From NCBI RefSeq assembly GCF_012952295.1, contig NZ_JABBCH010000001.1, positions 124,001-188,000 of the forward strand: a stretch of DNA of 64,000 nt, given 5' to 3'. Below, piece after piece: positions 43,240 to 51,405 of the stretch. The stretch's first letter is position 1, and every line of letters begins with the position of its first letter. This DNA comes from Crystallibacter degradans (GTDB lineage: Bacteria > Actinomycetota > Actinomycetes > Actinomycetales > Micrococcaceae). A program made the position numbers and the translations under genes. The notes under the pieces were generated by a model that was not told the DNA's origin, did no database searches, and worked only from the letters and a program-made list of their open reading frames with translations.

Positions 43240-45532
43240 GCCGGGTGGACATGCTCGGGGCGATGACGCTGTTGGTCCGTTCCGGTTTGTACCAGCCGAC
43301 CACCTGGCCCCGCATGGCTTGGATCAGGGCGGCATACAACAGATAGGCCCGCAGCGGCTCGTAGATCAGCCGGTAGATCGGCACCATGAGCAGGTGCCAC
43401 AGGCTCTCCTTGACCATCGTCAGCGCGATCACCGAGATGACAAAGTGCGTCACGGCGACGAAGAGCGCAAACCAAGCGATGCTCTGCCAGTTGCCGTTGG
43501 CCAGGCTGATGCCGGCCACCACGACGGTCAGCGGCATGAACACCAGCGGAACCAGGGTGGAGAGCAGCGCGTACGGCAGGGCAACCATGCCCAGGACCCC
43601 GTACTTGGGACGCAGGATCATCGTGTAGTGCTTTCGCAGCGCCTGGATGTTGCCGTAGGTCCAGCGCAGCCGCTGCTTGGCCAGGCCGCTCACGGTCATC
43701 GGTGCCTCGGTCCAGGCCACAGCCTTGTTCTCCTGCACGATCCGGTAGCCCAGGCGCTGGATGCACAGGGTGAGGTCGGCGTCCTCGGCCATGGTGTCGT
43801 GCGAGTAACCGCCGACGACGTCGAGCGCCTCCTTGCGCCATCCGGCGCAGGCTCCGGGCACAATCGAGATGGCGCCAACCAAGCCTTCGGCCATACGCGT
43901 GACGCAGATGCCGGAGATGTACTCCAAGGACTGCCAAGCGGTAAGCAGGTTGCGCCGGTTGCCCACTTTTACGTGGCCGGCCACGGCGCCCACGCGGTCG
44001 CCGCCGTCGGGATCGCAGAAGTGGCGGGCAAGCATCCGGACCGTCTGGGATTCGAACAGGGTATCGCCGTCGAGCGTGACGATGATTTCGCCCCGGGCCA
44101 TGGCGATGCCGAAGTTACTCGCCGCGGATTTGCCGCCGTTGGCCTGCGTCAGCACCCGCAGGCCGGGCCAGTCCCGGGCGAACTCGTTCATCACCGCCAA
44201 GGTGTTATCGGTTGAACCGTCGTTGACCGCGATGACTTCCATGGCCGTGTAATCACTATTCTTCAAGGCCTGCAGGGTCTTCAAGATGACGGGTTCCTCG
44301 TTGAACACCGGCAGAATCACACTGACAAGCGGCAAGGACGCCTCGTCCAGCGCGGACCACTGCTTGCGGGTCTGCCGGCGATGCCCGATGAGCGCCAGGA
44401 CTATGTAGGCGAGGGTCATCAGGGTCAGCGAGCCGATGCCGAACCAGAACAGCCAGCTGATGAGCGTAGGCGGGGCAACCATGTAAAGCGTGTTCACCGC
44501 CGCGGTGGCGTGATCGACGAGGCCCGCTTCGTAGGACTTCACCGGGAGATAGCCCGTTGGCACGATCGGCGCCAGCGTGGTGAAAGTGTAGCCCTTGTCC
44601 TTGGCCTGCTCGATGAGCTTCGCCAAAACTGCCACGGTCCCGGAACGGTCGCCGCCGCCGTCGTGCATGAGGATGATGTGGCCATCGCCGTCGAGTTCCG
44701 GCACCGGGATCTCCTCGCCCGGGTCATAGGACCAGTCCAGCGTGTCCATGTCCATGTCCACGTGCAGGTACCCGAGCTGCTGCGCCTGCAGCACCGCTAG
44801 GGCGTTGTTATCCGGGTCGCCTTTCGGGATGCGGAACAGCCGCGTGGCATACCCGCCCACAGAGCGCATGATCCGGTCCGTGCCGATCAGCTCCTCGCGG
44901 TTGCGGACGTCGCCGTGCTCATAAAAATCGATGTGGCTCATGGTGTGGTTGGCTACCATATGGCCTTCACGAATGATGCGCTGGAAGACGTCGGGATTCT
45001 TGACCACGTTCTGGCCGAGGCTGAAGAACGTGGATGGCACGCCTTCGCGCAAGAGCAGGTCCAGGATCTGCGGGGTGTACTATGCGCTGGGGCCGTCGTC
45101 GAAGGTCAGCATCAGCTGTTTCTCGGCCGGGGTGCCGAAGCGTTCCACCGTGTACGGGGCGTGACCGATTTCCTCCGCTTCAGCAGGGGCGGCTTCCCGG
45201 AAGACCTTGTCGCTGAACGGGTCCGTGAGCATGACCTTGCCACCGATCCGCTCCACCGTGTCCACCCGGACGAAGGCGAAGCCGGTTTCCTCGCCGATCA
45301 GTGGGATGTTCTCTTCGTCCCAACTGGCGAGAAGCTCACGCGGATAGCTGGCGGACTGGTTTTCCGGCGGGGTCCAGGTCGGGGCCAGAGCGCTGGGCGT
45401 CACGAAGGCCACAGTTCCGGCCATGGCGACGAGCAGGGCAGTCAGGACGAGCATGACGCGACGCCAGCGTTTACCGCTTGGATCGAAAAAAACCGGAACG
45501 GCAGGGTGCGGAATCTTCGCCGACGTGCTCAT
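43229..45532 (-). pseudogene. Polysaccharide deacetylase-GT2 synthase, interrupted by one in-frame TAG
   Basis: Read through one stop, the frame encodes about 766 residues. A membrane segment at 27-46 precedes a NodB-type polysaccharide deacetylase at about 135-330 (LTFDDGPSA at 142-150, ANHTMSH with metal His at 196 and 200, LMHDGGGDRSGT). A further membrane segment leads to a processive GT2 domain (VNDGSTDNT 436-444, DGD 488-490, EDAD 583-586, QRLRW 620-624) and C-terminal membrane helices. Such fusions are expected to make and partly deacetylate a GlcNAc-type or similar polymer. Codon 151 is TAG (45080-45082), directly after FDDGPSA and before YTPQILDLL. Everything else is intact. A fresh nonsense mutation, readthrough, or a sequencing error could explain it. 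Restart at GTG 45052 would lose the first deacetylase motif but keep the GT2. Confidence 0.85.
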
Positions 45533-45904
45533 GCCAGCGTCCCGGTCGAACAGTTTTCAGGGGCAGCTAAGGCATTCTTCTCCACGTTGATCAATCCCCC
45601 AAGGATTAGGTACGCAGTGGTTTATGGATGGTGGCTAGGTGTTTATGGATGGTGACTAGCGATGCTCCGGCAAGGGAGCGGCAATGAATGCAAGATCGGG
45701 AGACGGGGCCGGCAGTGACGGGGCAAAGTCTCGGTCTCAGAAGACTTCGTTCACCGCCGGTCCCGTCAAGGCCGGGACCGCGGCAGTTGCGGGGGCTTTC
45801 CCGCCGCGGCCCGGATCAGGAGCGGGTTGGCCGTGGCGTCGCCTGCCCCATTCCCTCAGCCTAGGAAGCGGCGGAGCCCCCGGCACGAGTGCTTCCTACG
45901 CGTT
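45533..45904. other. Intergenic region upstream of the deacetylase/GT2 gene
   Basis: 372 bases between two minus-strand genes. The half near the deacetylase gene holds the 19-bp tandem repeat at 45620-45659. The rest is GC-rich with no convincing gene; a plus-strand ORF here overlaps the LuxR gene and was rejected. Confidence 0.5.
45620..45659. promoter_or_regulatory. Two-copy 19-bp direct repeat, candidate operator
   Basis: GTTTATGGATGGTGGCTAG (45620-45638) and GTTTATGGATGGTGACTAG (45641-45659) differ at one base. The period is 21 bases, two helical turns. They lie 88-127 bases upstream of the deacetylase/GT2 start. A tandem activator site is a reasonable inference. Confidence 0.6.
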
Positions 45905-48900
45905 TTACCCGCCTCCTACTTGCAACACGGGCACGGAATCACGTGGAGCGAGCGCCCTAGGCTCCACCTGTTGCGTGCCACTGAGTACGACGGCGGCAAG
46001 CTCAGCTCGAGTGCGCACATGCAGCTTGTCGTAGATGCGGTAAATATGGCCGTCCACGGTCCGCACGGAAACGCCCAGCCGCGCCGCGATGTCCCGGCTG
46101 CGCATGCCCTGCGCCACGAGCGTGACGACGTCCCGTTCGCGGTAGGTCAGCTCCCGGGTGACAAACGGCTCGCCCAGCTGCGAGGTCACCACGTCCGGCA
46201 GTTGCAGGCGCAGCTGATGGACCAGCCGCAAGGCCTTCCGCTGTCTGGCCCGGTGGCCGTCGCGGTGCCCGTCGTGTTGGCCCTCGCGTGCCAGGTACCG
46301 GGCGCCGTAGGCGGCTGCTTCCGCGGCCAGCAGCGGGTATCCGGCATCGGCCGCGTCCCGGGCGAGGACGAGGATGCGGTCCGCATTCTTATCCAGCAGT
46401 GCCTGGGCGAAGGCATGCAGCAACCCGTTTTCCCTGCCGGCCGGTGCTGCGGTAATGTCCCGCAGCCGCGCCAGCCCGTCCAGTTCACCGAGCCGCAGCA
46501 ACAGGATGTGGACTTCGGTTTCCTCCGTCACCCGGCCGAGTTGGGCCAGACGTGCCGCCAGCCCGGTCAGCTCCTGGACCGCAGCGGTCATGCCCTGCGT
46601 GGCAGCGCCGGCGGCGGCAATCCGCGCCTGGGCCGTCAGGGGCATGGCCTCGCGGATGGTGCCCCGGTGGTGAGCCCGGTGCTCACTGAAGGCGCTGGTG
46701 CACGATGCAACGGTCCCGCGCTCGTTGAGCATGGCGGCTGCATCCGCGGCCAGGCCCAGCGAGTAACCGAGCAGCTGGTGCGGATCCTGCATCCGCAGCG
46801 AGTCCACTGCCAGCAGCAGCCGGTCCAGGCTGGCCCGGACGCGCCCTTGTTTGAGTTCCACCCAGCCGTGCAGGAACTCAGTGGTTCCACCGAAGACCAC
46901 CAGGGATTCCGGCCTGTCGGTATCGTAGCGTTCCAGATGTCCGGTGGCGTCGGTGAGGTGGCTGGCCTGGACCAGGCAGCGGATGAGGCGGAGGGCCAGG
47001 CCTTCCTGCAAAACGTTCCCGGTGTCCGGTTCGTCCTCCAGGAGGCGGAGCACCGCGCTGGCGATGTCGGCGCTGGTCTGCCGGTCGCCGGTGGCCAGAG
47101 CCGCCTCGGCCAGGAGCGTCTTAGCCACCAGGACTACGTGTTCGGTGGCCGGGTCCTGGCGACCCTCGTACTGCTGAGCGGCGTCTGCCTCGGCAGCCAA
47201 CCGCCACAGGCCCGGGATGCTTTCGGCAAACCGGCCTTCCAGTTGCATCGCATGATGGTGCAGCAGCCTGTCGAACCGGCGGTCCTCCGGCTTCAAGATC
47301 CGGCGCGTCAACGCGATGTCCCAGTTCCGGAGCAGCTGGCTCAACAGCTCCGCCCCGGCACCGGTCCGCACCACGACTTCCTGGCCCAGCAGGACCGCGT
47401 CGCGGAGCACGGCAGGGTCGGTGGAATTGGCCAGAACCTTGGACAACCGGGCCAGCGCGCGGCCGGCATACCCCTGTCGCAGGTAGATCCGGATGATCTC
47501 TACTTCCGCCGCGGGTGCCAGCTGCGGCGACTCGATCACCGTCGCGGCCCGCAGCGCCAGCGCGAGGTCGTGACCCCGGTTGGCCTGCTGCGCGGTGGCC
47601 AGCAGTGTCTTCTCGCTCAGCGGAAGCTGAGCGTCGAGGGCCCACCTGGCCGGCCCCACGCTGTCGGGAGTTAGCTCCGGTTCGTCGACGAGGATCTGGG
47701 TGAAGCGGCCGTACAGTTCTCGACGGGTGCCGGCGGGCGCGATACTGCGCACCGCCGCTGCGGGGTAGGCCGGCCCGAGCCGGACCAACGGACCGAAGTG
47801 GGCCAACGCTTCCGCCGCGGCTGCCCGGTCCTGGCGGTGGGCCTGGTGCTGATTCTGGGTGTAGTCCTGCTGATCCGAGTCCGGGTCCCTATTCTGGTCC
47901 GTCTCTTCGAAATCGAACTCGAGCAGGCGGCCGGCCTGGAGCCGCTCGAAGTGCCCTCCCCGTGCGAGCCGAGACAGCAGGCGCAAGCGCAGCGGACCGG
48001 CGAGGGCCACGGCGTAGACCGCTTCCTGCTCCGCGGTTGCCAACCGCTGCAGGTCCTCCCGGAGCATGTCCTGCAGGAGCTCGCTGGTTTCCGGGAACCG
48101 GCCGGTGGGCAGCCAATTGCCGTTGTGTTCGACCAGCCGGTTCAGCCGACGGCTTTCCTCGAGCAAGGCCAGCAGGTTCCGTGGATGACCGACGGAGTTC
48201 CGGGAGAGCAGTCGTGTGGCGGCCGGGAGCACCGGACCTCCGAGGACGTGCCGGACGACGTCGTGGACTTCCGGCACAGTCAGCGGGGCCAGTTCGCAAC
48301 GTTCCAGCTGGCCGTCCTGCTGCAAGGCCGCCAGCTCCGGATCAACGGAATTCCCCGGCCGGGCCGCGAGCAGCGCTTTTACTGCTCCGGTTCCGATCAG
48401 CTGGGCCAGTATGACCGCGCTGACGGGATCGAGTTCGTGGGCATCGTCCACCAGCAGCACGGGCGGTTCGGCGCGGCCAGAGAGGAACCGCAGGGTTGCC
48501 CGCAGGACCTCCACCGGCGGCGTGTCCGGTGCCGGTGGAACCTCATCGCCGAGCAGCGGACCCAGCGCCGCGAACGGTACGTCGAGCAGCGATGCCGCGC
48601 TGCCGGCAAGCCGGATGAAACGGAAATCCGGCCTCAACACCTGGGCGATGTGGCCGAGCAGAGCGGTCTTCCCGATCCCCGGCGCCCCTATTATCAGTGC
48701 GCCGCGGACAGTCTTGCTGTTCAGGATTGCCGTGACTGCGGCCGTGGCGCGCCCGCGTCCTGCCAAGGCTGGAAGTTCTGCCGAGGCTGGAAGGCGAGGC
48801 ACCGCCGTCGTACTTATTGGTGGTGATTCCCCAAAGACTGTTTCCCCGGTCAGCGCCTCCCCTGGTGCCGTTTCCCCGTTGTGTCCTGCCTCTGCCAAGG

Positions 48901-48934
48901 CCCCCGCGTGTGCGGAGATGATCGAGTGACTCAT
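45905..48934 (-). CDS. Large ATPase-LuxR (LAL) regulator D
   Basis: A 1009-residue regulator, last of four in a row. The Walker A motif GAPGIGKT is at 83-90 and Walker B PVLLVDDAHE at 158-167. Helical TPR-like repeats fill the middle. The LuxR helix-turn-helix lies at about 929-985 (LTYRERDVVTLVAQGMRSRD, SVRTVDGHIYRIYDKLHV). A Gln/Asp/His-rich insert (about 345-380, with DPDSDQQDYTQNQHQAH) interrupts the middle region, and a 25-residue tail follows the DNA-binding domain. The gene starts 39 bases after regulator C and lies 372 bases upstream of the deacetylase/GT2 gene on the same strand. Control of that gene is the simplest inference. Confidence 0.9.
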   Translation of the reverse strand: MSHSIISAHAGALAEAGHNGETAPGEALTGETVFGESPPISTTAVPRLPASAELPALAGRGRATAAVTAILNSKTVRGALIIGAPGIGKTALLGHIAQVLRPDFRFIRLAGSAASLLDVPFAALGPLLGDEVPPAPDTPPVEVLRATLRFLSGRAEPPVLLVDDAHELDPVSAVILAQLIGTGAVKALLAARPGNSVDPELAALQQDGQLERCELAPLTVPEVHDVVRHVLGGPVLPAATRLLSRNSVGHPRNLLALLEESRRLNRLVEHNGNWLPTGRFPETSELLQDMLREDLQRLATAEQEAVYAVALAGPLRLRLLSRLARGGHFERLQAGRLLEFDFEETDQNRDPDSDQQDYTQNQHQAHRQDRAAAAEALAHFGPLVRLGPAYPAAAVRSIAPAGTRRELYGRFTQILVDEPELTPDSVGPARWALDAQLPLSEKTLLATAQQANRGHDLALALRAATVIESPQLAPAAEVEIIRIYLRQGYAGRALARLSKVLANSTDPAVLRDAVLLGQEVVVRTGAGAELLSQLLRNWDIALTRRILKPEDRRFDRLLHHHAMQLEGRFAESIPGLWRLAAEADAAQQYEGRQDPATEHVVLVAKTLLAEAALATGDRQTSADIASAVLRLLEDEPDTGNVLQEGLALRLIRCLVQASHLTDATGHLERYDTDRPESLVVFGGTTEFLHGWVELKQGRVRASLDRLLLAVDSLRMQDPHQLLGYSLGLAADAAAMLNERGTVASCTSAFSEHRAHHRGTIREAMPLTAQARIAAAGAATQGMTAAVQELTGLAARLAQLGRVTEETEVHILLLRLGELDGLARLRDITAAPAGRENGLLHAFAQALLDKNADRILVLARDAADAGYPLLAAEAAAYGARYLAREGQHDGHRDGHRARQRKALRLVHQLRLQLPDVVTSQLGEPFVTRELTYRERDVVTLVAQGMRSRDIAARLGVSVRTVDGHIYRIYDKLHVRTRAELAAVVLSGTQQVEPRALAPRDSVPVLQVGGG

Positions 48935-48972
48935 GATTAACCGTGTTTCTGCTGTGTTACCGCCCAGCTGAC

Positions 48973-51174
48973 TTAGGCAAACGCGCCGGCCGGGACAGCC
49001 GGCGGGCCAACCTGCAATTTTCGGTAAATTTGCTGCAGGTGGCCTTCCACGGTGCGGATGGACACGTGCAGCCGATACGCGATGACCGCGTTGCTGGCGC
49101 CTGTTGCTGCCAGCGAAGCGATCTCGCGCTCACGCCCACTAAGGGCATCGTGAGTGCCGCCGCTGCCGGGCGCGAAGTCCGGCAGCCTGCGTTCGGCAAG
49201 AATGAAAGTGTGCGCGGAACGCATCAGCGAGGTGTCGTGCTGCCGCGCCGCTATGGTCAATCCGGCCCGAGCGGCCTCCTGGGCCAAGACCCGGTTTCCC
49301 TGGCACACGGCCTGGTCCGCCGCGGCGAACAGTCGTTCTGCGTCCCCGCGCGCGATGCCTTCACCGAAGAGCCCGCACAGCCGGGCAAAGTCCCCCTGCA
49401 TCTGGCCCGCGATCGCGGCGAGCCGAGCGGCGGATCCGGTGGCGCCGAGGCGGACCGCACCGCTGACGAACAGCAGTTCGTCCGTGAGCGCGCCGCGGGT
49501 GGTGGCCTGGGCGGCGCCCTGAAGCAGCCGGGCGATGGCCTGGTCACGATGGCCTACCGTGGCCGAGGCCATGGCGCCGAGGTAGCGGATCCAGACCTGC
49601 TGCTGCCAGCTCAGCCCCCTAGGGCCGGCACGAAGTACGACGGCGGGAAGCTGGCTGAGCTGCGCGCGTGCACCTTGCCTATCGCCGGCGAGGGCGAACG
49701 CGTAGGCGGCCGCCGCGGAGGCAAGCGCGTTCAGCCCGTTCTCGGAGGGGCCGGTCTGGAGTTGCGCCAGCACGGGGCGCAGTTTGGCCAGCGCTTCGTC
49801 CGCCAGGCCTGCATCCGTGCTGGCTACCGCCTCAGCCGTTTCGATCCACAGCCAGATCCGGGCACGGCCGACCGGCAGGCCGGAGCTGAGGTCCGCCCGG
49901 GACGGGGTGGCGGCGGCGAACAACCGGCCGAAGCCGTCCCACATCCGCTGGTGCGCCAGCAGCCGGACCCCGTAGGCAATCCCGCTTGTGCGTTGAGCAA
50001 GTTCATCCGTGGGATCGGCAAGTCCAAGGGCGAACCCGCCCGGTTGGCGGGGCCCGCCCTCTTGGTCCGTGCCGAGCAGTTCGGCGGCGAGCAGTTCGGC
50101 GGCGAGTTCCAGGGCATCGGTTTCGCGACCGGTGGCGGCCATGGCTTCACAGAGGGCTGCTCCTACCCGCAGCCGCAGGGCGGGGTTCCTCGACGGCAGG
50201 AGATCCTCCACCGCTGCGACGACGTCAAGATAGCGGCCGTCGAGCACCGCATGCTCTGCAGTGGTGAGCACCGATAGACACGGATTCGTGCCAATGGGGG
50301 CGGCTGGCAGGCTTGCCAGCTCCGGCTCTGTTTGCTCCAGGTCTGCCTTCTCGAGGCCTGCTTGCTCCATGCCTTCCTGGTCCGCCTCGGTGAGGATCCA
50401 CCCGGCGTCGCAATGTACCAGCCGGCCGGATTCGACCCATTCGCGGGTGAGCACGCGCAGCAGCCGCGGATTGCCGCCGCTGGCTTCATGCAGCGCCTGC
50501 ACGGCCAAGAGGGTCAGTCCCGGACCAAGTGCCGCCCCGAGCCATTCACCGGTTTCTTCCACGCCGAAGTCCCTCAGGTCCGTCCGCGCAAGCCGGCCGT
50601 CCTTCCATAGGCGGAGCAGCCCGGCAGGCGTGCGACGCGCATCGTCCGCACACACCAGAAGGCGGGCGTCGCCGTCGTCGGCCATTGCGGTAATGACCGC
50701 GGCAGCGAGCGGATCGATCGCGTGCGCGTTGTCCACAAACAGCAGCACGGGCTTGCCGCCCGATCGCCGGTGCAGGAAACTGGCCACACTGCACACCACG
50801 GCCAGCGGGTGTCCCAATTCCGCTTCGGGGATCTCGGCGAGCAGCACGTTCAGTGCGCCGTAGGGAAGACGTTCAACGGCGGGGCTGCCGCGGAGGTAGT
50901 CAATGTGGACCTCGCCGTGCAGCCGGTGGAGTACGTCGCGGGCCAGGGACGTCTTGCCGGTACCGGGGCCGCCGATCAACAGTGCGCCACAGCCGGACCG
51001 GGACGCGGCGAGGGTGGCGGCCAGGTATGTGGCGAGGGATTCGGCCAGCTTGCTGCGGCTGCCCACCGGGGGTGGAACCGGCGGCATGGAAGGCGGCAGG
51101 TGAGCGTGTCGGTGCGAAGTCTTCTCATCCGGTGCGAGCGGTAGGTCAGACCACGCCGATGTAGGGCTGAACAT
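48973..51174 (-). CDS. ATPase-LuxR (LAL) regulator C, with shortened DNA-binding domain
   Basis: A 733-residue regulator, shorter than its neighbours. Walker A GGPGTGKT lies at 68-75, and Walker B is degenerate (PVLLFVDNAH, 142-151). The LuxR helix-turn-helix starts at 678 (LSGREREIASLAATGASNAV, SIRTVEGHLQQIYRKLQV). After KLQV the usual last helix (of the type SSRTELAELL) is replaced by GPPAVPAGAFA and the stop. The dimerising helix may thus be lost. No ribosome site precedes the ATG, so the start is uncertain. The gene is separated from regulator B by 231 bases that hold two TACTCAGG motifs 42 bases apart, so it may have its own promoter. Confidence 0.85.
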   Translation of the reverse strand: MFSPTSAWSDLPLAPDEKTSHRHAHLPPSMPPVPPPVGSRSKLAESLATYLAATLAASRSGCGALLIGGPGTGKTSLARDVLHRLHGEVHIDYLRGSPAVERLPYGALNVLLAEIPEAELGHPLAVVCSVASFLHRRSGGKPVLLFVDNAHAIDPLAAAVITAMADDGDARLLVCADDARRTPAGLLRLWKDGRLARTDLRDFGVEETGEWLGAALGPGLTLLAVQALHEASGGNPRLLRVLTREWVESGRLVHCDAGWILTEADQEGMEQAGLEKADLEQTEPELASLPAAPIGTNPCLSVLTTAEHAVLDGRYLDVVAAVEDLLPSRNPALRLRVGAALCEAMAATGRETDALELAAELLAAELLGTDQEGGPRQPGGFALGLADPTDELAQRTSGIAYGVRLLAHQRMWDGFGRLFAAATPSRADLSSGLPVGRARIWLWIETAEAVASTDAGLADEALAKLRPVLAQLQTGPSENGLNALASAAAAYAFALAGDRQGARAQLSQLPAVVLRAGPRGLSWQQQVWIRYLGAMASATVGHRDQAIARLLQGAAQATTRGALTDELLFVSGAVRLGATGSAARLAAIAGQMQGDFARLCGLFGEGIARGDAERLFAAADQAVCQGNRVLAQEAARAGLTIAARQHDTSLMRSAHTFILAERRLPDFAPGSGGTHDALSGREREIASLAATGASNAVIAYRLHVSIRTVEGHLQQIYRKLQVGPPAVPAGAFA

Positions 51175-51405
51175 GATGAGACCAATCGGCTGAAGCTACG
51201 TGCTATCGAGCCTAAAGTCGCGCTGCTGCAGTGTCTTGCGTAGCCGATACGGGTTCTTCGTGCCGAGGCGGCCGGACTGTACTCAGGAACCTTGGAGAAA
51301 GCTTGCCGACGGCGTGCGGACTACTCAGGTAGGTACGTGCAGGTACCGGCTCCGTTGCGCCGGGGGTCGCTGGCAGCCGGAAAGGCCGCACGGCTACTCG
51401 GTTTG
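51175..51405. promoter_or_regulatory. Gap between LuxR genes with paired TACTCAGG motifs
   Basis: TACTCAGGAA (51280-51289) and TACTCAGGTA (51322-51331) lie 42 bases apart. A weaker TACTCGG copy is at 51395. GGTAC-CTGCAC-GTACC-like symmetry follows the second copy. It is a candidate promoter/operator for regulator C. Confidence 0.4.

Noticed and set aside
45080-45082. TAG as a pyrrolysine codon
   Set aside because: Pyrrolysine use is not expected in this group and no supporting genes are seen here. A nonsense mutation or sequence error is simpler.
45684-46034. Plus-strand ORF of 116 codons with a GGGAG site
   Set aside because: It overlaps the 3' end of LuxR regulator D by over 120 bases, is low complexity, and has no recognisable domain.
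45827-47674. Plus-strand ORF of 615 codons opposite LuxR regulator D
   Set aside because: It is antisense to a clear regulator and has no domain or ribosome site.
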